Assembly: GCA_012841005.1 (NCBI GenBank)
Contig: DUVO01000120.1
Location: forward strand, 1-11,130
Direction of reading: 5' to 3'
Source of the DNA: Bacillota bacterium
GTDB lineage: Bacteria > Bacillota > DTU030
DNA length: 11,130 bases
Shown here: one piece after another, positions 1-7,358 of the stretch
How positions within the stretch are numbered: position 1 is the first letter of the stretch
Layout of the letters: each line of letters starts with the position of its first letter
Notes under the pieces: generated by a model
What the model saw: the letters and a program-made list of their open reading frames with translations, nothing else
Told to the model about the DNA's origin: nothing
Databases searched by the model: none
Translations under genes and position numbers: made by a program

Positions 1-937
1 CATAGCCAATCACAATGTTCTGGGCATAGTAGGGCTGTACCTCCATGAAATCCCCCTGGTCCACCACCCTCGTAATAATGTCGCGGACGTCATATGCACG
101 GTTGGGTTCCGGTGGGACAATCTCCCCCAGGGCCACATCTGTGCGGCCGGGGTCATCCCCCGTATCCACCAGGGGGGGATCCTGTAAATTGTTTTCCGGT
201 AAAAAGGACAGGAGACGCCGGATGGACTCCAGGCATTGTTCTTCATTTTGGGCAATGAAGTGGGCTACTCCACTGGTAGCATTATGAGTCATGGCACCTC
301 CTAGTTCCTCGGGAGTAACATCCTCTCCCGTAACAGCCTTTATAACCTGGGGCCCGGTAATAAACATATAGCTTGTGCCTTCAACCATAAAGACAAAATC
401 GGTAAGAGCCGGTGAATAAACGGCCCCCCCCGCACAAGGCCCCATAATTACCGATATCTGGGGAATTACGCCGGAAGCGAGGGTATTACGGTAAAAAATC
501 TGGCCGTAACCACTGAGGGCATCGACCCCTTCCTGGATCCGTGCCCCCCCGGAATCATTAATACCAATAATGGGGGCCCCAGTCTTTACCGCCAGGTCCA
601 TGACCTTGCAGATCTTACGGGCATGCATTTCCCCCAGGGAGCCCCCGATAACGGTAAAATCCTGGGCATATACATATACAGTACGTCCATTAATGGTACC
701 ATAACCGGTGACTACCCCCTCACCCGGGGCTTCCACCTCTTCCATACCAAAATCAATACAGCGGTGCCGGACAAACACGTCCAGTTCAACAAAACTGTCG
801 GGATCCAGGAGCTTTTCTATCCGCTCCCTTGCCGTCATCTTCCCAGCTTTATGCTGTTTTTCAACCTTTTCTTCTCCACCCCCGGCAGCAATCCTTTGTT
901 TCCTGCTGGAAAGTTCCTCCAGGAATGACCCTGACAT
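1..937 (-). CDS. mmdA: Methylmalonyl-CoA decarboxylase alpha subunit / acyl-CoA carboxyltransferase, 5' part (runs off left edge)
   Basis: Biotin-dependent acyl-CoA carboxyltransferase moving CO2 between methylmalonyl-CoA and carboxybiotin. I read 312 residues open from ATG at 937 to the window edge, against about 515 in the family, so the C-terminal domain is outside. Seen: the N-terminal MTARERIEKLLD segment (residues 34-45), GGSLGEMHARK (98-108), NDSGGARIQEG (127-137) whose Gly-Gly-Ala forms an oxyanion hole in the family, and the GPCAGGAVYSPALTD block (166-180). An AGGGGG ribosome site lies about 8 nt before the ATG. The start sits 82 nt beyond the mce stop, with a promoter candidate between. 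Whether it is the decarboxylase (sodium-pumping MmdA), a transcarboxylase subunit or propionyl-CoA carboxylase beta depends on genes left of the window; the epimerase and mutase next to it fix the substrate as methylmalonyl-CoA/propionyl-CoA with good confidence. Confidence 0.9.
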   Translation of the reverse strand, partial: MSGSFLEELSSRKQRIAAGGGEEKVEKQHKAGKMTARERIEKLLDPDSFVELDVFVRHRCIDFGMEEVEAPGEGVVTGYGTINGRTVYVYAQDFTVIGGSLGEMHARKICKVMDLAVKTGAPIIGINDSGGARIQEGVDALSGYGQIFYRNTLASGVIPQISVIMGPCAGGAVYSPALTDFVFMVEGTSYMFITGPQVIKAVTGEDVTPEELGGAMTHNATSGVAHFIAQNEEQCLESIRRLLSFLPENNLQDPPLVDTGDDPGRTDVALGEIVPPEPNRAYDVRDIITRVVDQGDFMEVQPYYAQNIVIGY

Positions 938-977
938 TTACTCATCCCCCTAACCCAATTGTTATTTCTAAGAAAAC

Positions 978-1013
978 TAGTATAATTATACTATTCCCTT
1001 CACCACGAAACAA
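978..1013 (-). promoter_or_regulatory. Candidate promoter with 16-bp perfect palindrome ahead of mmdA
   Basis: On the minus strand TTGTTT (1013-1008) is followed after exactly 17 bases by TATAAT (990-985), a consensus -10. The -10 sits inside a perfect 16-base palindrome, TAGTATAATTATACTA (978-993). The -35 box lies just inside the gap after the mce stop codon (1022-1020). The mmdA ATG is about 48 bases below the -10. Seen: the boxes, spacing and symmetry. Inferred: an internal promoter that lets mmdA be expressed independently of the kor-mut genes, and a possible dimeric-protein site overlapping the -10. The AT-only symmetry could also arise by chance in an AT-rich gap. Confidence 0.5.
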
Positions 1014-1019
1014 GTAGAC

Positions 1020-1427
1020 CTAATCGCTTCGTTCACACAGCTCGAGCAATACACCGCCGCTGCTTTTGGGATGAAGAAAAGCTATCCTCGCCCCCCCTGC
1101 TCCCGGCCGCGGTGATTCGTCTATAAGTCTGATCCCAGCCGCCTTAGCCTCTTCCAGAGCCTTTTCCAGATTATCAACCCGGAAGGCGATATGATGTATA
1201 CCTTCCCCCCTTTTCGCAATAAATTTCTCTACCGGACTATCGGCAGTAGTAGGCTCCAACAGTTCTACTTCGCTATCACCAACGGGGATAAAGGCCACCT
1301 TAACCCTTTGGTCAGGGACTTCTTCAACACCAGTTACTTCAAGCTGTAAAAAGTCCCGGTACAGCTTCACAGCTTCCTCGAGATTCTTAACGGCAATACC
1401 AATGTGATCAATCTTACTGACCTTCAT
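1020..1427 (-). CDS. mce: Methylmalonyl-CoA epimerase
   Basis: Interconverts (R)- and (S)-methylmalonyl-CoA, linking the mutase product to the carboxyltransferase. The 135-residue length fits the single-domain vicinal-oxygen-chelate epimerases. Seen: DHIGIAV at the N-terminus with His8, the VELLEP strand with Glu55, GEGIHHIAF with His78/His79, and GGVLLEL with Glu129. By alignment from memory with the Propionibacterium enzyme these match its four metal-binding positions (His, Gln, His, Glu), with Glu in place of Gln at the second. The AGGAGG ribosome site lies inside the last codons of meaB and only 3 bases separate the two genes, so translation is probably coupled. Related lactoylglutathione lyases share the fold, but the neighbours and the GIHHIAF motif support the epimerase. 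Confidence 0.95.
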   Translation of the reverse strand: MKVSKIDHIGIAVKNLEEAVKLYRDFLQLEVTGVEEVPDQRVKVAFIPVGDSEVELLEPTTADSPVEKFIAKRGEGIHHIAFRVDNLEKALEEAKAAGIRLIDESPRPGAGGARIAFLHPKSSGGVLLELCERSD

Positions 1428-1430
1428 TCT

Positions 1431-2387
1431 CTATGAACCTCCTTTCCCATTCCCGGTGAAGGTCTGCATAATCTCCCAGGCAGCTGCATAGGGGTCCTTC
1501 TCCCGGGCAGCAACCTCCGCCAATAGGGTTTCCAGTTTCCCCCCCACCGACCAAAAGTCCAGCAACTGGGTTATAATTCCTTCTTTCACAATGTTCATTA
1601 TTTCAGCCCTATACCTTTCCCTGCGGCGAGCTTCCAGTTTGCTATTCTGGCAAAGATAATGTATGTGTTGTTCGATTCCCTCCACAACCGCATCAATACC
1701 CTTACCACTGGTGGCAACAGTAGAATACACGGGGGGCCGCCATTCAACCTCCTTACTGCTCAGATCCAGCATCATTTCCAGTTCTGCCACCACCCGGCCG
1801 GCATCCTGACGGTCTGCTTTGTTAACGACAAAAATATCAGCAATCTCTAAAATACCGGCCTTGATAGTCTGAATGTCATCACCCAAACCGGGAACCAGGA
1901 CAACCAGGGTTGTATCGGCAGTTTTTACAATGTCAACTTCTGACTGGCCAACTCCCACCGTCTCTACGAAAATGTAGTCCTTCCCTGCTGCGTCTAATAT
2001 TTTAATGACATTATGGGTGGCCTTGGCCAAGCCGCCCAAGCTCCCCCTGGTTCCCATACTGCGTATATAAACCCCGGGATCCGTTGCCAGATCCTGCATC
2101 CGGATCCTGTCGCCCAAAATAGCCCCTCCCGTGAAGGGACTGGTGGGATCAACGGCTATTATTCCCACTGTTTTCCCCAGTTGCCGCAGTCTTTTTGTCA
2201 ACCGGCCTACCAGTGTACTTTTCCCCGATCCTGGTGGACCGGTGATTCCCACAACCAGAGCCTTCCCCGTATGGGGATAGAGGGCTTGTAATGCGGGAAT
2301 AGCCTCCCTGGGACGATTCTCTACTATGGTAATAAGGCGGGCAATAGCCCGTTGATCCCCTGCCAGAATACCTTCAGCCAGAGTCAC
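1431..2387 (-). CDS. meaB: Methylmalonyl-CoA mutase-associated GTPase MeaB (ArgK family)
   Basis: G3E-type P-loop GTPase that gates delivery of adenosylcobalamin to methylmalonyl-CoA mutase and protects the mutase from inactivation. I chose the GTG at 2387 (318 residues) because AGGTGGTG stands at 2400-2393, well spaced before it; an in-frame TTG at 2411 (326 residues) is the alternative, with only a weak AAGGG site. Seen, in 318-residue numbering: Walker A GPPGSGKST (50-58), the VDPTSPFTGGAILGDR block characteristic of MeaB/ArgK, the FVETVGVGQSE switch region, and NKADR for guanine recognition. Old annotations call this family ArgK, an arginine/ornithine transport ATPase; its position directly after the mutase small subunit shows the mutase role. 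It lies 29 bases below the small-subunit stop (5 bases if the TTG is used). Confidence 0.95.
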   Translation of the reverse strand: MTLAEGILAGDQRAIARLITIVENRPREAIPALQALYPHTGKALVVGITGPPGSGKSTLVGRLTKRLRQLGKTVGIIAVDPTSPFTGGAILGDRIRMQDLATDPGVYIRSMGTRGSLGGLAKATHNVIKILDAAGKDYIFVETVGVGQSEVDIVKTADTTLVVLVPGLGDDIQTIKAGILEIADIFVVNKADRQDAGRVVAELEMMLDLSSKEVEWRPPVYSTVATSGKGIDAVVEGIEQHIHYLCQNSKLEARRRERYRAEIMNIVKEGIITQLLDFWSVGGKLETLLAEVAAREKDPYAAAWEIMQTFTGNGKGGS

Positions 2388-2392
2388 GTTTT

Positions 2393-2400
2393 CACCACCT
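2393..2400 (-). promoter_or_regulatory. Ribosome binding site deciding the meaB GTG start
   Basis: AGGTGGTG on the minus strand, one mismatch from AGGAGGTG, stands 5 bases before the GTG at 2387. It lies inside the 24-base stretch that would be coding if the upstream TTG at 2411 were used. This favours a protein beginning M-T-L-A-E-G, which also fits where MeaB proteins usually begin. Confidence 0.5.
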
Positions 2401-2416
2401 GTCGTCTGCAAAGCGA

Positions 2417-2818
2417 CTACCCTTGCCGTACATTTTCCTTGATATAATCAATTACCGCCTGGGTAGTGGTGCCAGGGGTAAATATCTCAGCAATACCCTC
2501 TTTCTTCAAAGCCGGTATATCATCTTCCGGGATAATACCCCCACCGATAACCAGAATATCGTTGGCTCCTCTCTCCCGCAGCAGCTCCATTACCCGGGGG
2601 AAAAGGTGGGTATGGGCCCCGGAGAGTATGCTCAGACCGATAACATCGACATCTTCCTGGATTCCGGTTCCCACGATTTGTTCCGGTGTTTGCCGTAATC
2701 CGGTATAAATTACTTCCATTCCCGCATCCCGTAGGGCCCGGGCCAATACCTTGGCCCCCCGGTCGTGGCCGTCGAGCCCTGGTTTGGCAATTAAAACGCG
2801 AATGGGTCTTTCCTTCAT
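2417..2818 (-). CDS. mcmA2: Methylmalonyl-CoA mutase small subunit, cobalamin-binding domain
   Basis: Carries the B12-binding Rossmann-like domain of a split methylmalonyl-CoA mutase and joins the large subunit to form the holoenzyme. Start chosen at ATG 2818 (133 residues), 10 bases after a perfect AGGAGG (2834-2829); a longer frame to a TTG at 2869 has no ribosome site and adds 17 non-conserved residues. Seen: DGHDRG (16-21), the DxHxxG motif whose His18 replaces dimethylbenzimidazole as the lower cobalt ligand; the accompanying S-x-L (Ser63-Leu65) and GGG (92-94) of the base-off/His-on class. It begins 61 bases after the large-subunit stop. Ethylmalonyl- and isobutyryl-CoA mutases share such subunits; the large subunit decides the substrate. 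Confidence 0.95.
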   Translation of the reverse strand: MKERPIRVLIAKPGLDGHDRGAKVLARALRDAGMEVIYTGLRQTPEQIVGTGIQEDVDVIGLSILSGAHTHLFPRVMELLRERGANDILVIGGGIIPEDDIPALKKEGIAEIFTPGTTTQAVIDYIKENVRQG

Positions 2819-2879
2819 TAGTTTTGCGCCTCCTTCCTCCCCTAAAGCGGCACGTTGACATGGCCTCAAAATGGTCTGA

Positions 2880-4562
2880 TTAGAATATTACCGAAGTCTC
2901 ATATTCACCAAAGACTTCCCGGAGTACACCACAGATCTCACCAAGGGTAGCATAGACTTTCGCTGCTTCAATAATCGGTGGCAGCAGATTAGCATCGGAT
3001 TGGGCCGTTTCCTTTAGACGCTTTAAGGCCAATTCCACAGCCCCCGGGTCTCTGGTAGCCCTGAGCCGGGACAATTTTTCCTTCTGATACCGGCCCACAG
3101 CTGGGTCTACCTTGAGGAGGTCCTTGGGGGCTTCTTCCGCCTCCAGCTGGTACTTGTTGACACCAACTACAATCCTCTTCCCAGATTCTACCGACTTTTG
3201 ATATTCATAGGCACTTTCCTGGATTTCCCTCTGGATGAAGCCCTGTTCGATGGCCTTCACTGCACCACCCAGGGCATCGATCTTCTCGATGTACTCCATA
3301 GCCTTTTTCTCTATATGGGCAGTCAGATTTTCCACGTAATAGGAACCAGCCAGGGGATCAACGGTATTGGCTACCCCGCTCTCATGGGCAATAATCTGCT
3401 GTGTCCGCAGGGCAATCCGGACCGAGTCTTCACTGGGAAGGGCCAAAGCCTCATCTCGGGAATTGGTATGCAAGGACTGGGTACCACCCAATACCGCTGC
3501 CAAAGCCTGTAGTGTTACCCTGACTACATTATTATCGGGCTGCTGGGCAGTCAAAGCACAGCCGGCAGTCTGGGTATGGAACCTGAGCATGAAGGATTTG
3601 GGATTCTTGGCCCCAAAACGTTCTTTCATAATACGGGCCCACAACCTCCGGGCTGCCCGGAACTTTGCTACCTCTTCCAACAGATCCATATGGGCGTTGA
3701 AGAAGAAGGAAAGTCGTGGAGCAAATTTATCAATATCAAGCCCTGCTTTGACGGCCGCATCCACATAGGCAATCCCATCGGCCAGGGTAAAAGCAACCTC
3801 CTGCACTGCCGTACATCCCGCCTCGCGAATGTGGTAACCGCTGATACTGATGGTATTCCAATTGGGAAGGTTAGTCGAACAATAGGCGAAGGTATCTGTG
3901 ATCAGGCGCATACTGGGTTGGGGAGGAAAGATGTATGTACCCCTGGCCACGTATTCCTTCAGAATATCATTCTGAATCGTCCCCGCCAGTTTCCCTGGAG
4001 CTACCCCCTGCTTTTCCGCAACAGCAATATACATTGCCAACAGGACTGCCGCCGGTGCATTTATGGTCATGGAAGTACTTACCTTGTCCAGGGGGATTCC
4101 GGCAAAAAGAGTTTCCATATCCTCCAGAGAATCGATGGCGACGCCAACCTTTCCCACCTCCCCTTCTGCCAGGGAATGGTCAGAATCCAGGCCGATCTGA
4201 GTAGGCAGGTCAAAGGCAACACTTAAACCAGTCTGGCCTTGTTCTAAAAGGTATTTGTACCGCTTGTTTGATTCCTCGGCAGTTCCAAACCCCGCATACT
4301 GGCGCATCGTCCAGAAGCGGCCCCGGTACATGGTGGGCTGAATGCCCCGGGTGTAGGGATACTCCCCGGGCATTCCCAGATCCCTTTCGTAGCCCAGATC
4401 GGCTACATCGGCGGGGGTATAAACCCGTTCGACCGGTAGGTCCGAAAGGGTCCCGAATTCCTGGCTCCGCTCAGGAAAACGATCTAAAACCTTTTTTAAA
4501 GTAGTTTCTTCCCACTTACGTTTTTTCTCCCTGATACTGTCCACCTGCTCCTTGGCAAACAT
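2880..4562 (-). CDS. mcmA1: Methylmalonyl-CoA mutase large (catalytic) subunit
   Basis: Adenosylcobalamin-dependent radical isomerase converting succinyl-CoA and (R)-methylmalonyl-CoA. The 560-residue protein has the TIM-barrel catalytic half only; the B12 domain is the next gene. Seen: the [17 protein letters not shown] block (76-92), [10 protein letters not shown] (113-122), [18 protein letters not shown] (193-210), [11 protein letters not shown] (239-249). Tyr89, Gln197, Arg207 and His244 fall at the same numbers as the active-site residues of the Propionibacterium shermanii enzyme as I recall them. Tyr89 and Arg207 hold the methylmalonyl carboxylate and are replaced in isobutyryl-CoA mutases, so the substrate call is firm. 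A GGGAGG site precedes the ATG by about 12 bases. The gene follows korC by 26 bases, placing it directly after the succinyl-CoA-producing enzyme. Confidence 0.96.
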   Translation of the reverse strand: MFAKEQVDSIREKKRKWEETTLKKVLDRFPERSQEFGTLSDLPVERVYTPADVADLGYERDLGMPGEYPYTRGIQPTMYRGRFWTMRQYAGFGTAEESNKRYKYLLEQGQTGLSVAFDLPTQIGLDSDHSLAEGEVGKVGVAIDSLEDMETLFAGIPLDKVSTSMTINAPAAVLLAMYIAVAEKQGVAPGKLAGTIQNDILKEYVARGTYIFPPQPSMRLITDTFAYCSTNLPNWNTISISGYHIREAGCTAVQEVAFTLADGIAYVDAAVKAGLDIDKFAPRLSFFFNAHMDLLEEVAKFRAARRLWARIMKERFGAKNPKSFMLRFHTQTAGCALTAQQPDNNVVRVTLQALAAVLGGTQSLHTNSRDEALALPSEDSVRIALRTQQIIAHESGVANTVDPLAGSYYVENLTAHIEKKAMEYIEKIDALGGAVKAIEQGFIQREIQESAYEYQKSVESGKRIVVGVNKYQLEAEEAPKDLLKVDPAVGRYQKEKLSRLRATRDPGAVELALKRLKETAQSDANLLPPIIEAAKVYATLGEICGVLREVFGEYETSVIF

Positions 4563-4588
4563 CTCCCCTGGTATCCTCCCTTCTGCAG

Positions 4589-5134
4589 CTACTTCTCTAG
4601 CTGCTTGCGCCCCAGCTGGAAACCGATAGCAAGAGCCTGCCGGTTGAGTTCCTCGGTTCCCCCGGGCACCCTGCTCAACACTGCTTCCTCCAAGGTCCCT
4701 TGACCAACAGCTCCCGTTATCTCTACCGTTGCTCCCAGGGCAACAATATTGGCTACAATAACCTTACCCAATTTTTCCCGGGCCAATTCCGTAATGGGCA
4801 GGGAATAAACCCGGGCCCGGGTCTCAGGTACCTTCTTTACATAGTAGGAGTCGATAATAAGGATACCATCATCCCGAAGGGATTCCAGATATTTATCACA
4901 GGCTTCCTGACTCATAGCCAGCAAAACAGACGGTTCCTTAACCTTGGGATAATCTATAGCGGTATCACTTATAATAACCTCCGCCTTGCTGGCACCTCCC
5001 CTGGCCTCTGGCCCGTAGGACTGGCTTTGCACCGCCTGTTTTCCCTCTCTGATCGCTGCATCGGCCAGGATTATTCCCGCAGTGATCAGACCCTGTCCCC
5101 CAAATCCGCTCAAGCGAATCTCTAATTGAGCCAT
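4589..5134 (-). CDS. korC: 2-oxoglutarate:ferredoxin oxidoreductase gamma subunit
   Basis: Gamma subunit of the four-gene 2-oxoacid:ferredoxin oxidoreductase. Start chosen at ATG 5134 (181 residues): an AGGGAG site lies in the end of korB about 7 bases upstream, and the family begins with this Leu-Glu-Ile-Arg strand; the longer frame to 5215 would overlap korB by 77 bases. Seen: SGFGGQG (9-15), the nucleotide/CoA-contacting glycine loop, and [16 protein letters not shown] (38-53), both hallmarks of the gamma domain. The gap to korB is 4 bases, so coupled translation is likely. Confidence 0.93.
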   Translation of the reverse strand: MAQLEIRLSGFGGQGLITAGIILADAAIREGKQAVQSQSYGPEARGGASKAEVIISDTAIDYPKVKEPSVLLAMSQEACDKYLESLRDDGILIIDSYYVKKVPETRARVYSLPITELAREKLGKVIVANIVALGATVEITGAVGQGTLEEAVLSRVPGGTEELNRQALAIGFQLGRKQLEK

Positions 5135-5138
5135 GCCA

Positions 5139-5960
5139 TCACTCCCTTTCCATCCTGTCGATAATCCGCTGGTATTCCTCAACATACTCTGGTCTTTGCG
5201 TACAGTGGAGCTCACCGATCACAAATTTGCCCTCCATTTTTTCCGGAGGCAGTTTGGCCGCCGCCTTGACCGGAACCCCATGTTCCTTCTGCCAATTAAG
5301 CATGTCGATGGCACTTCCCAACTTGTTCTTACGGCCGTAGTAAGTGGGGCATTGGGTCACGACCTCGATAAAGGAAAATCCCTTACGCTCAATTCCCTTG
5401 GCTATCAAATCAATAAGCATCTGCGTATGGTAGGCAGTGCCTCTGGCCACATAAGTTGCACCTGCTGCTATCACCAGTTGGCATAGATCGAAGGGATGGT
5501 CCACATTCCCGTAGGGGGCTGTAGTGGCAAACCGCTTATGGGGTGTCAGGGGGGAATACTGCCCGCTGGTCATCCCGTAAATACTATTGTTAAATACCAC
5601 GGTGGTCAAATTTATATTACGCCGGGCGGCATGGATCAGATGATTCCCGCCGATAGCGGCACAATCCCCATCACCGGATAAAACTATTACATTGAGCTCA
5701 GGGCGGGCTAATTTCACGCCTGTGGCAAAGGCCAAAGCCCGTCCGTGGGTTGTGTGCAGGGTGTCAAATTTCATATATCCCGGTGCCCTGCTGGAACAAC
5801 CGATTCCTGATACTATTGTCGTCTTATCGGGCTCCAAATTCTGGCGCTGTATCGCCCGGAGTACCGAACCCAGGATAATGCCGTGCCCGCACCCGGGACA
5901 CCAGATATGGGGCAATTTTTCCATTCTTGTATATCGGTCCAATAATTCCTTCACCGCCAT
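5139..5960 (-). CDS. korB: 2-oxoglutarate:ferredoxin oxidoreductase beta subunit (thiamine diphosphate binding)
   Basis: Catalytic beta subunit: binds thiamine diphosphate, Mg2+ and a [4Fe-4S] cluster for oxidative decarboxylation of 2-oxoglutarate to succinyl-CoA in the cytoplasm. 273 residues, normal for KorB. Seen: WCPGCGHG (20-27), Cys21 and Cys24, with Cys55 (SGIGCSSR) and Cys204 (TQCPT) completing four cluster ligands; the TPP motif GDGD (96-99) ending at Asn-Asn 124-125; and LHTTHGRALAFATG (68-81). A perfect AGGAGGTG (5975-5968) lies in the last codons of korA; the gap is a single base. A branched-chain 2-oxoacid (Vor) specificity cannot be excluded by motif alone, but the mutase genes that follow argue for succinyl-CoA as product. 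Confidence 0.95.
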   Translation of the reverse strand: MAVKELLDRYTRMEKLPHIWCPGCGHGIILGSVLRAIQRQNLEPDKTTIVSGIGCSSRAPGYMKFDTLHTTHGRALAFATGVKLARPELNVIVLSGDGDCAAIGGNHLIHAARRNINLTTVVFNNSIYGMTSGQYSPLTPHKRFATTAPYGNVDHPFDLCQLVIAAGATYVARGTAYHTQMLIDLIAKGIERKGFSFIEVVTQCPTYYGRKNKLGSAIDMLNWQKEHGVPVKAAAKLPPEKMEGKFVIGELHCTQRPEYVEEYQRIIDRMERE

Positions 5961-5961
5961 C

Positions 5962-7098
5962 TTACTTCACCTCCTGGATCTTGGCCAATATTTCATCAGG
6001 GGTGATAAGCTCGGCATCGATTCGGTTCAATCTGTAAACAACAGCCTTACCACAAGCGCATCTCTCAACTTCCAATGCAACCTGACCCAAATTCATTTCC
6101 GGAACAACGATAGCTCTAACCTTTCCGGCCAGATCCTTGATGGCTTTTTCCGGGAAAGGCCAGATGGAAATGGGTCGGACCAGCCCCACTTTGATGCCTT
6201 GTTCCCGCCCCAAATTAACTGCCCTTTTGGCAGACCGGGCCACGGAGCCACAAGCAACCACCGCGATCTCGGCGTCTTCTGTCAAATACTCTTCTACCAT
6301 TGGGACAAAATGGTTCTTAACCTTGTTTGTCAAGCGGCGAACAAGATAATCTCCATCACTTCCCCGGCCCCGGGGAAATCCTGTTTCATCATGTACCAAC
6401 CCGGTCACATGAAAACGATAGCCATCACCGAAATTAGCCATGGGCGGCACTCCATCTGGCTCAGCTCTATAGGGAAGATATTCTTCCGGCGGGGCAGTCG
6501 GTTTTTTCCTCTTTTTGATCATAATTTCTTCCTTCCGGGGAGGTACTATACCTTCCCGCATATGACCGACTACTTCATCTAAGAGCAGAATTACCGGTGT
6601 TCTAAATTTTTCGGCCAGATTGAACGCCTCTATAGTCAGGGTCAAACTTTCCTGCACCGAAGCAGGCATGAGGGCTATCATGGGATGATCGCCGTGGGTT
6701 CCCCAACGGGCTTGCATGATATCTCCCTGGGCTGGGGAAGTCGGTAATCCCGTACTGGGTCCATAACGTTGGACATTGACAACCACACAAGGGACTTCCG
6801 CCATGGCGGCAAAACCAATATTCTCCTGCTTTAGGGAAAAACCGGGACCACTGGTGGCCGTCATGGCTTTGGCGCCTGCCAGGGAAGCACCTACAACTGC
6901 TGCCATACTGGCAATTTCATCTTCCATCTGAATAAACTTGCCTCCATGCCGGGGCAAGCGTTCTGCCAATCCCTCGGCAATTTCCGTTGAGGGGGTTATG
7001 GGATATCCGGCAAAGAAATTGATGCCTGCCAAAAGAGCACCTTCAACACAGGCTTCATTTCCCGACATCAGAACCGCTTGGCGTTCATTTTCTCCCAT
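5962..7098 (-). CDS. korA: 2-oxoglutarate:ferredoxin oxidoreductase alpha subunit
   Basis: Alpha subunit forming half of the active site and the transketolase C-terminal-like domain. I start it at ATG 7098 (378 residues): GGGAGG (7112-7107) is 8 bases upstream, and the in-frame GTG at 7107 overlaps that site and so is unlikely. Seen: GYPITPST (31-38), IQMEDEIAS (56-64), TSGPGFSLKQE (82-92) and QRYGPSTGLPT (110-120), the 2-oxoacid recognition segment typical of KorA. The start lies inside korD, overlapping it by 14 bases, so translation of the two is almost certainly coupled. A charged, proline-containing linker around residues 190-215 separates the N-terminal pyrimidine-binding domain from the rest. 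Confidence 0.94.
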   Translation of the reverse strand: MGENERQAVLMSGNEACVEGALLAGINFFAGYPITPSTEIAEGLAERLPRHGGKFIQMEDEIASMAAVVGASLAGAKAMTATSGPGFSLKQENIGFAAMAEVPCVVVNVQRYGPSTGLPTSPAQGDIMQARWGTHGDHPMIALMPASVQESLTLTIEAFNLAEKFRTPVILLLDEVVGHMREGIVPPRKEEIMIKKRKKPTAPPEEYLPYRAEPDGVPPMANFGDGYRFHVTGLVHDETGFPRGRGSDGDYLVRRLTNKVKNHFVPMVEEYLTEDAEIAVVACGSVARSAKRAVNLGREQGIKVGLVRPISIWPFPEKAIKDLAGKVRAIVVPEMNLGQVALEVERCACGKAVVYRLNRIDAELITPDEILAKIQEVK

Positions 7099-7303
7099 CA
7101 GAGCCACCTCCCACGTTTATGGCCAAATCGGGGCAGCGCAATTCACACAGCATGCATTCGATACAATCCTCCGGGCGGGCAACCTTCGGCTTGTTATCGG
7201 GCAATGGATCGAATACCTTCTTAGGACAAAAAGCAATACAAATCCCACACCCCTTGCACCAATCCGTATTGACGTCAATCCGCACCTTCTTACCAGTTCC
7301 CAA
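7085..7303 (-). CDS. korD: 2-oxoglutarate:ferredoxin oxidoreductase delta subunit, 2[4Fe-4S] ferredoxin-like
   Basis: Small iron-sulfur subunit that passes electrons from the KorAB site to free ferredoxin. I start it at TTG 7303 (72 residues) because GGAGGTG (7318-7312) sits 8 bases before it; a longer frame to 7390 overlaps the gntR 3' end and adds 29 residues with no homology that I recognise. Seen: two clusters of the Cx2Cx2CxnC type, Cys16/19/22/26 with CP, and Cys47/50/53/57 with CP. First gene of the kor set, 55 bases below the gntR stop and overlapping korA by 14 bases. The rare TTG start on the first gene may lower its output relative to korA. The product could be described only as ferredoxin in isolation; its place with korABC makes it the delta subunit. 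Confidence 0.9.
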   Translation of the reverse strand: MGTGKKVRIDVNTDWCKGCGICIAFCPKKVFDPLPDNKPKVARPEDCIECMLCELRCPDLAINVGGGSDGRK

Positions 7304-7311
7304 GTTGCTTT

Positions 7312-7318
7312 CACCTCC
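7312..7318 (-). promoter_or_regulatory. Ribosome binding site deciding the korD TTG start
   Basis: GGAGGTG on the minus strand, 8 bases before TTG at 7303-7301. No ATG or GTG in this frame has a comparable site. I found no convincing -35/-10 pair in the 55 bases between gntR and korD, so korD probably shares a transcript with gntR. Confidence 0.65.
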
Positions 7319-7358
7319 AGGTTTGCTTGCATTCCAGCTTACAGGGTGGAAGGGGTTA

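Noticed and set aside
3576..4226. Plus-strand open frame of 216 codons
   Set aside because: Antisense shadow of the methylmalonyl-CoA mutase large subunit.
5135..5215. N-terminal extension of korC to 5215
   Set aside because: It would overlap korB by 77 bases and moves the start away from the site in front of the ATG at 5134.
5692..6582. Plus-strand open frame of 296 codons
   Set aside because: It lies antisense to the clearly conserved korB and korA, has no ribosome site and shows no recognisable motif.
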